Source: Bacillota bacterium
Lineage (GTDB): Bacteria > Bacillota > Clostridia > Christensenellales > Aristaeellaceae
DNA: 24,594 bases
Direction: 5' to 3'
Assembly: GCA_023411175.1 (NCBI GenBank)
Contig: JAEYPB010000010.1
Span: 1 to 24,594, forward strand
A program made the position numbers and the translations under genes. The first letter of the stretch is position 1, and every line of letters starts with the position of its first letter. The notes beneath the pieces were generated by a model, which was not told the origin of the DNA, made no database searches, and worked only from the letters and a program-made list of their open reading frames with translations. Positions 17,031-24,327 of this stretch are shown here, one piece after another.

Positions 17031-17804
17031 TCACTCAATGCGGATCGTCAGCGTCGCGCTGACCCCCGCCTCGCCCGCCGTGGCGGTAATCTCCACCGTC
17101 TTGCCAGAGGCGGTGCGACTGGCGGTCATGACGCCGTCGGGCGTAATGGTGGCGAGCTTCTCGGAGGAGGATCGCCAGATCGCGCTGACGCGGTTGCCGT
17201 CCTGATCGAAGGCGCGCAGCTTGATCGAGCGGCCGGGTGCGATCGCGTCCTCGCCGATGATGACAAGCCGGGTAGCCTCTTGCGATACGGCAAGCTCGAA
17301 CCTGACCATCTGTCCGTTCAGAGAAGCGGAGATGGTCGTGACGCCGTAGCCCGCGGCGGTGACGAGGCCGGAGGCGTCGATCTTCGCAACCGATTCGTTG
17401 GATGATTTGTAGACCGCCGTCACGGGCCGCCCGTCGGGGCCCGTCGCCTTGAGAAGCCCCGTAGGCGCTTCCTGGGATGCGTTGGTCCAGCCGAGCGCCG
17501 CGGCGCCGCCGGTCACGTCTTTTCCGCCGAAGGTGAGGGTAAGCGCGCCGGGCGTCACCGGCTTTTGGGTGTTTCGGGTTTCGGGCGTCCCGGAGGGCGT
17601 CGGCGCGGCGGTCGCGGCTTTTTCCGCTTCCGGCTCCGCCTTCGGGGACTGAACGGGTTTTCCGGTGTCTTCCGGGGCTTCCTGCGCGGCGGGCGTCGCG
17701 GCCTCCGCCGCCTTTTCGCCAGTCTGCGCTCCCGCCAGTACCGGCAGCGCCAGCGCCAGCACAATCGCGCTGGTCAGGCACGCCGCCACTTTCTTCATCT
17801 GCAT
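17031..17804 (-). CDS. Secreted protein with bacterial Ig-like (BIG2-type) repeats
   Basis: The 257-residue protein has a signal peptide (MQMKKVAACL, then a hydrophobic core to LAGA, cleavage near residue 26), an Ala/Pro/Glu/Thr-rich spacer (about 27-86), and two BIG2-like beta-sandwich repeats (about 87-173 and 178-257). The hallmark patterns are SNESVAKIDASGLVTAAGYG with TTISASLNG and SSSEKLATITPDGVMTA. No LPxTG anchor, transmembrane C-terminus or catalytic motif is seen, so it is probably released or loosely wall-bound. The ATG at 17804 has GGGAGG twelve bases upstream; MKK at residue 3 is an alternative. It has a consensus promoter divergent from thrS and no clear terminator before rpsB, so some read-through into rpsB is possible. 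Function unknown. Confidence 0.8.
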   Translation of the reverse strand: MQMKKVAACLTSAIVLALALPVLAGAQTGEKAAEAATPAAQEAPEDTGKPVQSPKAEPEAEKAATAAPTPSGTPETRNTQKPVTPGALTLTFGGKDVTGGAAALGWTNASQEAPTGLLKATGPDGRPVTAVYKSSNESVAKIDASGLVTAAGYGVTTISASLNGQMVRFELAVSQEATRLVIIGEDAIAPGRSIKLRAFDQDGNRVSAIWRSSSEKLATITPDGVMTASRTASGKTVEITATAGEAGVSATLTIRIE

Positions 17805-17868
17805 ACGGTAACGAATCCTCCCCGGCCCGGCTTTTCTCGCCGCGCCGATCTTTCGTTTTGCAACATAC

Positions 17869-17896
17869 ATTCTATCCGGTCGGGCCGGTTTGTCAA
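17869..17896 (-). promoter_or_regulatory. Promoter of the Ig-like protein gene
   Basis: On the minus strand TTGACA (17896-17891) and TAGAAT (17874-17869) are separated by 16 bp. Its -35 lies 39 bp from the -35 of the divergent thrS promoter, so a regulator bound in between could affect both. Confidence 0.75.
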
Positions 17897-17935
17897 GTTA
17901 TTTCCGAACGCAGAAATGCGGGCTGAAATGTTAAC

Positions 17936-17964
17936 TTGACAGCGGCAAAAAGAAGACCTATACT
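17936..17964 (+). promoter_or_regulatory. Promoter of thrS
   Basis: TTGACA (17936-17941), a 17-bp spacer and TATACT (17959-17964) give a near-consensus sigma-A promoter. Transcription should begin near 17971 and run straight into the T-box leader. Confidence 0.85.
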
Positions 17965-17970
17965 GCAAGC

Positions 17971-18179
17971 ATCCGCTGGAATGACGGGGAAAAATCGCGC
18001 ACGAAGGCACCAGAGAGGGTTCGCCGCAGGCTGAAAGCGGGCCCGGCGGGAAGGCGCGTGTACCAGCCTCCGACTGGCGGCGCGAAGGCGCGTTATCGCC
18101 TGTTAAAGTGGTTTTATTGCAAGTTGGGTGGAACCGCGGGCTTACAGTCCGTCCCTTCGTCGGGACGGGCTTTTGTTTT
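17971..18179 (+). ncRNA. T-box leader (tRNA-Thr sensing) of thrS
   Basis: T-box RNAs bind a specific uncharged tRNA and switch a downstream terminator off. The diagnostic T-box sequence TGGGTGGAACCGCGG is at 18125-18139, directly before the terminator. Upstream, the CCAGAGAGGG (about 18009-18018) and GGCTGAAAG segments match conserved stem I features, and an ACC triplet (threonine codon) at 18062-18064 lies on the 3' side of stem I where the specifier is expected. The leader is about 230 nt from promoter to start codon, normal for the class. The specifier assignment agrees with the thrS gene but was made by eye. Confidence 0.9.
18147..18179 (+). terminator. T-box regulated intrinsic terminator
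   Basis: GTCCGTCCC pairs with GGGACGGGC (9 bp with one G-U, 6-nt loop) and is followed by TTTTGTTTT. The T-box sequence just upstream can compete for the 5' arm to form the antiterminator. Confidence 0.88.
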
Positions 18180-18201
18180 ATCGATAGAACGGAGGGTACG
18201 C

Positions 18202-20103
18202 ATGAACATCGTATTGGAAGGCCAGAAGCGCACATTTGAAGAGGGCATGACGCCGCTCAAAATCATGGAGGCCATGGATCCGGACGCGCGCAAAACCGCG
18301 CTGTCGGCCAGGTTCAACGGCCGAGTGGTCTCGCTGACCACGCCCCTCGCCGAGGACGGAGACCTGCAAATCCTTGACTTTGCCGATGAGGACGGCCGCA
18401 AGACGCTCCGGCACACCGCCAGCCACGTGCTGGCGCAGGCGGTCTTGAAGCTCAGGCCGAACGCGAAGTTGGCCATCGGCCCCGCGATCGACAACGGCTT
18501 CTACTATGACTTCGACGTGGAAGAGCCCTTCACGCCGGAATTTCTAAAGGACGTCGAAAAGGAAATGGCGCGGATCGTCAAGCAGAACCAGCCCCTCGTT
18601 CGCTTTGAACTGCCGCGCGGGGAGGCCATCGAGTTCTGCGAGAAGGCCAGCCAGCCCTACAAGGTGGAACTGATCCAGGACCTGCCCGAGGATTCCATCA
18701 TTTCCTTCTATAAGCAGGGCGATTTCACCGACCTGTGCGCGGGCCCCCACCTGCCCACGACAGGCAAGGTGAAGGCGTTCAAGCTCACGAGCATCGCCGG
18801 CGCCTACTGGCGCGGCAGCGAGAAGAACAAGATGCTGCAGCGCATCTACGGCACGGCCTTCTTCGACAAGGAGGAGATGGACTCCTACCTAGCCCGCATC
18901 GAAGAGGCCAAGAAGCGCGACCACCGCCGCCTCGGCCGCGAACTGGACCTGTTCGACATCCTGGACGAGGGCCCCGGTTTCCCCTTCTTCTTCCCCAAGG
19001 GCATGATCGTCCGAAATGAACTTGAAAACTACTGGCGGCAGATCCACCGGGAAGCGGGCTACGAGGAAATTCGGACGCCCGTCATGCTCAACCGCGCGCT
19101 GTGGGAGACCTCCGGCCACTGGGCCACTTACCGCCAGAACATGTACACCACGAAGATCGACGAGACGGACTTCGCCCTGAAGCCGATGAACTGCCCCGGT
19201 GGAATCCTCACCTACAAGCGCCGCATCTGGAGCTACAAGGACCTGCCCTGCCGCTCCGGTGAACTGGGCCTCGTACACCGTCACGAGCTCTCCGGCGCGT
19301 TGCACGGGCTGATGCGGGTGCGCGCCTTCACCCAGGACGACGCCCACATCTTCATGACGCCCGATCAGATCAAGGACGAGATCATCGGCGTGTACAAACT
19401 GATCGACGGCGTGTACCAGACCTTCGGCTTCAAGTATCACGTGGAATTGTCCACCCGGCCGGAGAACTCCATCGGCACTGACGAGATGTGGGAGAAGGCG
19501 ACGGACGGCCTGCAGGGCGCACTGGACGCGCTGGGCGTCAACTACATCGTCAACGAGGGCGACGGCGCCTTCTACGGCCCGAAGATTGACTTCCACCTGG
19601 AAGACTCCATCGGCCGCACCTGGCAGTGCGGCACCATCCAGCTGGACATGAACCTGCCCGAGCGGTTCGACCTCTCCTACGTCGGCCCCGACGGGGCGAA
19701 GCACCGGCCGGTCATGATCCACCGGGTGGCCTTTGGTTCCATCGAGCGCTTCATCGGCATCCTGACGGAGCACTTCGCGGGCGCCTTCCCGCTGTGGCTG
19801 TCCCCGGTGCAGGCGCGAATTCTCACCATCACCGACCGGGCGGACGAAGCCGCCAAGGCGCTCGAGCGAAAGCTTGGCGCCGCGGGCATTCGCGTCGAGA
19901 CCGACCTTCGCAACGAGAAGATCGGCTTCAAGATCCGCGAGGCGCAGAAGGAAAAGGTCCCCTACATGCTGGTCATCGGCGACAAGGAGGCCGAGACCGG
20001 CGAGGCCGCGGTCCGCTCCCGCAAGGACGGCGAGCTGGGCGCGATGGGCGCGGAGGCGCTCGTCGCGAAGCTGACCGAGGAAATCCGCACCAAGTCCCTG
20101 TAA
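18202..20103 (+). CDS. thrS: Threonyl-tRNA synthetase
   Basis: ThrRS charges tRNA-Thr and edits mischarged Ser. The 633-residue protein has an N-terminal TGS domain (1-62), an editing domain with HTASH (71-75) and CAGPH (179-183), and a class II catalytic core with zinc ligands C331 (MNCPGG), H382 (DDAHIF) and H507 (MIHRVAFGSIERF, also motif 3). The motif 2 region is HRHELSGALHGLMRVRAFTQ, and a C-terminal anticodon-binding domain spans about 535-633. All key editing and catalytic residues are present. The ATG at 18202 has GGAGG six bases upstream; the longer reading frame that opens at 18058 lies inside the T-box RNA. It is controlled by the T-box and ends at a strong terminator. Confidence 0.99.
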   Translation: MNIVLEGQKRTFEEGMTPLKIMEAMDPDARKTALSARFNGRVVSLTTPLAEDGDLQILDFADEDGRKTLRHTASHVLAQAVLKLRPNAKLAIGPAIDNGFYYDFDVEEPFTPEFLKDVEKEMARIVKQNQPLVRFELPRGEAIEFCEKASQPYKVELIQDLPEDSIISFYKQGDFTDLCAGPHLPTTGKVKAFKLTSIAGAYWRGSEKNKMLQRIYGTAFFDKEEMDSYLARIEEAKKRDHRRLGRELDLFDILDEGPGFPFFFPKGMIVRNELENYWRQIHREAGYEEIRTPVMLNRALWETSGHWATYRQNMYTTKIDETDFALKPMNCPGGILTYKRRIWSYKDLPCRSGELGLVHRHELSGALHGLMRVRAFTQDDAHIFMTPDQIKDEIIGVYKLIDGVYQTFGFKYHVELSTRPENSIGTDEMWEKATDGLQGALDALGVNYIVNEGDGAFYGPKIDFHLEDSIGRTWQCGTIQLDMNLPERFDLSYVGPDGAKHRPVMIHRVAFGSIERFIGILTEHFAGAFPLWLSPVQARILTITDRADEAAKALERKLGAAGIRVETDLRNEKIGFKIREAQKEKVPYMLVIGDKEAETGEAAVRSRKDGELGAMGAEALVAKLTEEIRTKSL

Positions 20104-20113
20104 ATCAAACGTA

Positions 20114-20146
20114 CCGCCCGCACTTACGCGCGGGCGGATTTCTTTT
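20114..20146 (+). terminator. Intrinsic terminator after thrS
   Basis: CCGCCCGC (20114-20121) pairs with GCGGGCGG (20130-20137), loop of 8 nt, followed by ATTTCTTTT. It starts 10 nt after the thrS stop. Confidence 0.88.
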
Positions 20147-20194
20147 GCCTTGAGCCGTCTTGCGAAAAACCGACAAGCGCGGCGAGTGGGAAAC

Positions 20195-20203
20195 TGCTAC
20201 AAT
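20195..20203 (+). promoter_or_regulatory. Extended -10 promoter of the AraC-family gene
   Basis: TGCTACAAT gives a TG-n extended -10 with hexamer TACAAT at 20198-20203. No good -35 is seen 16-18 bp upstream (AAGCGC). The start codon is 24 bp downstream, so the leader would be very short. Confidence 0.5.
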
Positions 20204-20226
20204 GCAACCATCGGGAGGGAACGCAT

Positions 20227-21114
20227 TTGGACTATCGCGGGCACATCCAGCGGTGCATTGATTACATCGAGTCGCACCTGACGGAACGCATCACCGTTGA
20301 AACCCTCGCCGCGCGGGAGGGCTTCTCGGCCTGCCACTTTTACCGGGTGTTCGATGCGTACACCGGCATGCCGGTGATGGCCTTCGTGCGCAGGCGACGG
20401 CTTGAGCACGCGGCGTCCCGGCTGGCCAGCGGCGCCCGCGTACTGGATGTGGCGCTCGAATACGGGTTTGACAGCCATGCCGGCTTCACCCACGCGTTCC
20501 AGAAGACTTACGGCGCGCCACCCGAGCGGTACCGCCTGCACGCGTCGCCAAGGCCTCCCCGACCGGTCAGCCTTCAGCTGCACCACACCTACAACCTGAC
20601 AGGAGGAATCGTCATGGAGCCAAGGATCATCGCCCGCCCGGCCTTCACCGTGGCCGGTTACGCGCTCAGAACCACCTCGGTAGACGGTGAGAACAACCGC
20701 GCCATCCCCGCGTTCTGGCAGGAGTACATGAAAAACCACTCGGAGTCGCTGCACAAGGCGCTGAACCCCGTCAGCCACGCGGAGTACGGCCTGTGCACCG
20801 AGATGGACATGGAAACCGGCGAGTTCGATTACGTGATCGGGCTTGAGGTGCCGGAGGATGCGCCCATTCCCGACGGTCTGCACGTGGCCCGCGTTCCCGC
20901 CTCCAACTACGCCGTCTTCACCACCCCACCCGCCGAGGGAAAGGACTTCGTGGACACGATCCAAAACACATGGTCGTACATCTATCACGAATGGTTCCCT
21001 TCGTCCGGCTATGAGTACGCGCCCGGTGGCGCAGACTACGAACTCTACGACGAGCGCTGCCTGAAGGAGACCGCCAAGCAGATCGACATCGTGATCCCGG
21101 TGGTCAAGCGCTGA
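20227..21114 (+). CDS. AraC-family regulator with GyrI-like effector-binding domain
   Basis: The 295-residue protein has an N-terminal AraC/XylS DNA-binding domain (about 5-105) with two helix-turn-helix units: ITVETLAAREGFSACHFYRV (22-41), and the conserved second unit VLDVALEYGFDSHAGFTHAF (72-91) followed by GAPPERYR. The C-terminal half (about 130-293) fits the GyrI-like/effector-binding (SRPBCC-type) fold that binds small hydrophobic ligands in Rob- and BmrR-like regulators, e.g. IIARPAFTVAGYALRT and the WSYIYHEWFPSSGYEYAPGG segment. The start is TTG at 20227 with GGGAGGG seven bases upstream. No efflux or target gene is adjacent on the same strand, so its target and ligand cannot be inferred; it is convergent with mgtA. 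It may act globally or autoregulate. Confidence 0.92.
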   Translation: MDYRGHIQRCIDYIESHLTERITVETLAAREGFSACHFYRVFDAYTGMPVMAFVRRRRLEHAASRLASGARVLDVALEYGFDSHAGFTHAFQKTYGAPPERYRLHASPRPPRPVSLQLHHTYNLTGGIVMEPRIIARPAFTVAGYALRTTSVDGENNRAIPAFWQEYMKNHSESLHKALNPVSHAEYGLCTEMDMETGEFDYVIGLEVPEDAPIPDGLHVARVPASNYAVFTTPPAEGKDFVDTIQNTWSYIYHEWFPSSGYEYAPGGADYELYDERCLKETAKQIDIVIPVVKR

Positions 21115-21150
21115 CGCGCCGAAGCTGGCCCGTCCGGCTTTGGCCATAAG

Positions 21151-21187
21151 AAAGGCGCGGAGAAGGCAAGTGCTTTCTCCGCGCTTT
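21151..21187. terminator. Bidirectional terminator between the AraC gene and mgtA
   Basis: AAGGCGCGGAGAAGG and CTTTCTCCGCGCTTT pair in a stem of about 13-14 bp around a short loop. Only short T-rich tails follow on either side (CTTTAAG on plus, CTTTCTTATGG on minus). The position between two convergent genes supports use from both directions. Confidence 0.75.
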
Positions 21188-21215
21188 AAGAATAGAAAGT
21201 GCGAAGGGGAGCGGC

Positions 21216-23936
21216 TCACAGCAGGAGACCGTGCCTTCTGATGTACCATTTCTTGACCAGCGTCACCAGCGCCATGTAAGCGGCGACGATGCCGATCAGG
21301 TACAGGAAGAACGTCCCCGGCAGCGGGGCGAGGCCAATCTTCTCGCCCAGAACTGTGTACGGCAGCGCCGAGATCACGAGGATCCCGCCAAAGCTGATGA
21401 GTGTCAGCGGCGCGGAAGCGCGGCTCTTCACAAAGGGCGTCAGCGGCGTTCTGAGCATGTGGATGACCATGGTCTGCGTCCACATGCTCATCACAAACCA
21501 GCCGGATTGGAACAGCGCGATGTAGAGCGCCTTCATCGCCGGATCGGTCAGCTGATGGAAAAGCCGGCCGCCGGTGGCCGCCGGGCACACGACGAAGTAG
21601 AGCAGGAAGTAGGTGGCGATGTCGAAAACCGAGCTGGCGGGCCCCAGCGAAAACATGAAGCTGGAGATTGACAGCGCCTCCCACTTCTTGGGGGCCTTGA
21701 AAAAAGCGGGGTCTACGTTGTCCCAGGGCAGCGCGGTGCAGCTGAGGTCGTACACCAGATTCAGAAGGATCAGGTGCAGCGCCGCCATCGGCAGAAAGGG
21801 CAGAACCGCGCTGGCCGCGAGCACGGACAGCATGTTGCCGAAGTTGGAGCTGGCGGTCATCTTGATGTACTTGATCATGTTGGCGTAGGTCTTGCGCCCT
21901 TCCAGAATGCCGGACTCCAGCACCATCAGGTCCTTTTCCAGCAGGATGACGTCGGCCGACTCCTTGGCGATGTCCACGGCCGTATCGACGGAGATTCCGA
22001 CGTCGGAGTCCTTCATCGCGGCGGCGTCGTTGATGCCGTCGCCCATGTAGCCCACCGCATGGCCCTTCTCCCGGAGCGCGCGCACCACCCGCGCCTTCTG
22101 CGCCGGGGAGAGCTTGGCGAACACCGTCGTGTTTACGGCCAGATCTCCCAGCTCCGCGTCGGTCAGACAATCGATGTTCGGCCCCAGCACAAGATTCCCC
22201 ACGTCAAGTCCAACCTGCTGGCAGATGCTGCGGGTGACGGCGTCGTTGTCGCCGGTGAGCACCTTGACCGCCACGCCGTACTCGGTCAGCGCGCGGATGG
22301 CGGCGGCGGCGGTCTCCTTGGGCGGGTCGAGGAAGGCCAGATAGCCCATCAGCACCATGTCCCGCTCGTCGTCCACTGAAAACGTGCCGACGGGGGCGTG
22401 CTCCTTTTTGTAGGCCACCGCGATCACCCGCATGCCCCGGGCGTTGAGCGCGTCGACGTTTTCGCCGATCACGCCGCGCATGGCGTCGTCCAGCGGCCTG
22501 GTTTCGCCGTCATACTCCACATAGGAAGAAACCTTCAGCATCTCTTCAACCGCGCCCTTGGTGATCATCCGGGTACTGCCGTCCTCGCGCTCCACCACCA
22601 CGCTCATCCGGCGGCGGTCGAAGTCGAAGGGGATCTCGTCCACCTTCCGGTAGGCCATCTCCAGTTCCCGCAGTTCGGGATGCGCCGCCTGCTCCTCGTG
22701 AGAGCGGTCCACGATCGCAACATCCAGAAGGTTTTTCAGCCCCGTCTGGTAGAAGCTGTTGAGAAAGGCGTAGCGGAGCACCCGCACGTCCTCGTTGCCA
22801 TGGATGTCGAGGTGGTATTCAAGCACCACCTTGTCCTTCGTCAGCGTGCCGGTCTTGTCGGTGCAGAGGATGTCCATCGCGCCCAGGTTCTGGATGGCGT
22901 TCAGGTTCTTGATGATGACCTTTTCCCGGGACATCGCCACGGCGCCCTTGGCGAGGCAGGTAGTGACGATCATCGGCAGCATCTGCGGCGTCAGGCCCAC
23001 CGCAATGGACACCGCGAACAGAAGCGCCTCCAGCCAGCCGCCCTTGGTCAGCCCGTTTACGACGAACACCACAGGCGCCATGACCATCATGAAGCGGATG
23101 AGCAGCCAACTGACCGAGTCCAGCCCCTTGTCAAAGGCCGTCTTCGGTGGCTTGCCGGAGAGATCCTTCGCCAATTGCCCGAGAAGCGTATCCTTCCCCG
23201 TCGCCACCACCACGCCGACGGCGCTTCCGCTGATGACGTTGCCGCCCAGGAACGCCAGGTTCGGGCAGTCGGTCAGCGCACCGTCAAACTTTACGGGCCG
23301 GGCGGTCTTTTCCACAGGCTCGCTCTCGCCGGTCAGCGCCGACTGGCTGATGAACAGGTCCTTTGAAAAGCAAATCCGAAGGTCTGCGGGGATCAGATCC
23401 CCGGCCGCCAGATGGATGATGTCCCCCACCACAACCTCAGCCAGCGGTATTTCGGCCTTTTCGTCCTCGCGCCGCTCCACGCAGGTGGTGGTGTGGATCA
23501 TCTCGCTGAGCGCCTGGGCGGCGTTGCCGCTGCGGGTTTCCTGCACATAGCGCAAAACCCCGGAGAAAGCGACCATTACCGTGATGATGACCACCGTCGT
23601 CGGGTCCTTCGCACCGGGTTCGGCAAAAATGATGTCGGTTAACGTGGAAACCGCCGCCAGCACAAGAAGGATGGCGGTGAAAGGGCTTATGAACGCTTCG
23701 AAGAGCCGGCGGAACACGCCCGCCTGCCTTTCACGGCGGACGGCGTTGTCGCCGTAGCGCACCCGGGCGCTTTCGACCTCCTCGGCCGAAAGGCCGCGCT
23801 GGCGCGTGCCGAGGAGCGCATACACATCCTCGGGCGTGTGGGCAGCCGCCTCCCGCAGGCGCTCCTGCGCCGCCCGGACGCCATCCGTCCTGGGCGCGGA
23901 CGCGCCGCGGATTGGTTCTTTAAAAATCTTCTTCAT
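21216..23936 (-). CDS. mgtA: Magnesium-translocating P-type ATPase (P3B, MgtA type)
   Basis: This membrane pump imports Mg2+ at the cost of ATP under Mg2+ limitation. From the ATG at 23936 the protein is 906 residues. Visible P-type ATPase parts are the N-terminal cation-ATPase domain, the actuator TGES (202-205), the membrane motif VGLTPQMLP (313-321, with the MgtA-type Pro), the phosphorylation site DKTGTLT (D360), ITKGA (458-462, nucleotide domain), LTGDND (561-566), and MGDGINDAAA (631-640). C-terminal membrane helices include FQSGWFVMSMWTQT, close to the MgtA/MgtB pattern. AAGGAGGTG lies six bases before this ATG; the GTG three codons upstream overlaps that site and is rejected. An M-box riboswitch in its leader confirms the Mg2+ role. 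Confidence 0.97.
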   Translation of the reverse strand: MKKIFKEPIRGASAPRTDGVRAAQERLREAAAHTPEDVYALLGTRQRGLSAEEVESARVRYGDNAVRRERQAGVFRRLFEAFISPFTAILLVLAAVSTLTDIIFAEPGAKDPTTVVIITVMVAFSGVLRYVQETRSGNAAQALSEMIHTTTCVERREDEKAEIPLAEVVVGDIIHLAAGDLIPADLRICFSKDLFISQSALTGESEPVEKTARPVKFDGALTDCPNLAFLGGNVISGSAVGVVVATGKDTLLGQLAKDLSGKPPKTAFDKGLDSVSWLLIRFMMVMAPVVFVVNGLTKGGWLEALLFAVSIAVGLTPQMLPMIVTTCLAKGAVAMSREKVIIKNLNAIQNLGAMDILCTDKTGTLTKDKVVLEYHLDIHGNEDVRVLRYAFLNSFYQTGLKNLLDVAIVDRSHEEQAAHPELRELEMAYRKVDEIPFDFDRRRMSVVVEREDGSTRMITKGAVEEMLKVSSYVEYDGETRPLDDAMRGVIGENVDALNARGMRVIAVAYKKEHAPVGTFSVDDERDMVLMGYLAFLDPPKETAAAAIRALTEYGVAVKVLTGDNDAVTRSICQQVGLDVGNLVLGPNIDCLTDAELGDLAVNTTVFAKLSPAQKARVVRALREKGHAVGYMGDGINDAAAMKDSDVGISVDTAVDIAKESADVILLEKDLMVLESGILEGRKTYANMIKYIKMTASSNFGNMLSVLAASAVLPFLPMAALHLILLNLVYDLSCTALPWDNVDPAFFKAPKKWEALSISSFMFSLGPASSVFDIATYFLLYFVVCPAATGGRLFHQLTDPAMKALYIALFQSGWFVMSMWTQTMVIHMLRTPLTPFVKSRASAPLTLISFGGILVISALPYTVLGEKIGLAPLPGTFFLYLIGIVAAYMALVTLVKKWYIRRHGLLL

Positions 23937-23952
23937 GGCCTGCACCTCCTTT

Positions 23953-23967
23953 GGCCGTTATACGGCC
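23953..23967 (-). promoter_or_regulatory. Hairpin directly upstream of the mgtA ribosome binding site
   Basis: On the transcript GGCCGT pairs with ACGGCC (6 bp, 3-nt loop), ending two bases before AAAGGAGGTG. It could affect initiation at mgtA or stack on the initiating ribosome. It lies 17 nt after the stop of the small ORF at 23985-24077. Confidence 0.45.
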
Positions 23968-23984
23968 TGATGCCAGGCGCGGCG

Positions 23985-24077
23985 CTATATGCGGACAGCG
24001 CACCCCGTCCGCCGGCAGCGAGTCGCGCCACGGCGTTTTGATTTTCCTGATCGACCGTCGCCTGGGCCGGGTTGCAC
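23985..24077 (-). CDS. Putative leader peptide 2 of mgtA (30 aa, Pro/Arg-rich)
   Basis: A 30-codon ORF starts with GTG at 24077 and has GAGGTG six bases upstream, one of the better ribosome binding sites in this leader; an in-frame ATG two codons earlier overlaps that site. The product begins MQPGPGDGRSGKSKRR and continues Arg-rich to the TAG at 23987-23985. A Pro/acidic start followed by basic residues is the same general pattern as the MgtL leader peptide of enterobacterial mgtA, although there is no alignable similarity. It ends 17 nt before a hairpin next to the mgtA ribosome binding site. It may be a regulatory uORF, or it may be a chance ORF in GC-rich leader sequence. Confidence 0.4.
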   Translation of the reverse strand: MQPGPGDGRSGKSKRRGATRCRRTGCAVRI

Positions 24078-24114
24078 GTTCATCACCTCGCTTCAAGATA
24101 AGTTCAGTATTTCC

Positions 24115-24148
24115 AAAAAACAAGCGCCGCTTGTGCGAACAAGCGGCG
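24115..24148 (-). terminator. Second intrinsic terminator in the mgtA leader
   Basis: CGCCGCTTGT (transcript) pairs perfectly with ACAAGCGGCG (10 bp) around a TCGC tetraloop, followed by CTTGTTTTTT. It lies downstream of the M-box terminator and 180 bp before mgtA, so mgtA transcripts must pass two terminators. A weak promoter-like pair (TTGTTT, 17 bp, TATCTT at about 24101-24123) overlaps its tail and could partly bypass it. Confidence 0.88.
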
Positions 24149-24161
24149 GGATGGAATGCGC

Positions 24162-24263
24162 TCAAAGGCCGGGCGGCCAATCGCCGTCCAGACCGAATAA
24201 GCGAGCAAACGAATGCCCGGCGCCTGCCCTAAACCGTCGAGGGTCGTCTGATCCACCGGTCAT
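24162..24263 (-). CDS. Putative leader peptide 1 of mgtA (33 aa)
   Basis: A 33-codon ORF opens with ATG at 24263, with AAAGGGGTGA ending five bases upstream. It starts right after the T tract of the M-box terminator, so it is transcribed only when the riboswitch permits. The product begins MTGGSDDPRRFRAG and ends DGDWPPGL. Asp-Asp-Pro and Asp-Trp-Pro-Pro stretches are of the kind that slow or destabilise ribosomes, especially at low Mg2+. The TGA at 24164-24162 is 13 nt from the base of the second terminator, so a ribosome held near the stop would reach that hairpin. No homologue is recognised; real translation is inference. Confidence 0.45.
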   Translation of the reverse strand: MTGGSDDPRRFRAGAGHSFARLFGLDGDWPPGL

Positions 24264-24280
24264 GCCGCTCACCCCTTTCC

Positions 24281-24316
24281 AAAAAACGAACCCCACCATG
24301 CCCAAACATGGCGGGG
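24281..24316 (-). terminator. M-box regulated intrinsic terminator
   Basis: CCCCGCCATG pairs with CATGGTGGGG (10 bp, one G-U, 6-nt loop) and is followed by TTCGTTTTTT on the minus-strand transcript. It lies about 15 nt downstream of the M-box core, the usual expression platform for Mg2+-dependent termination. Confidence 0.9.
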
Positions 24317-24327
24317 AGATGCGCTCC

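Noticed and set aside
18058..18201. N-terminal extension of thrS by 48 codons
   Set aside because: This stretch is the T-box RNA and its terminator; the ATG at 18202 has a strong ribosome binding site and matches the ThrRS TGS domain start.
20197..22170. A 657-codon minus-strand frame crossing the AraC gene and the 3' half of mgtA
   Set aside because: It is out of frame with mgtA and antisense to the AraC gene, and it runs through the bidirectional terminator; its translation is Arg/Gly-rich with no domain.
23920..24180. An 86-codon minus-strand frame overlapping the start of mgtA
   Set aside because: Its only far-upstream start is a TTG inside leader ORF 1 with no ribosome binding site, and it runs through the second terminator hairpin. 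The small ORFs in other frames have good ribosome binding sites and are preferred.
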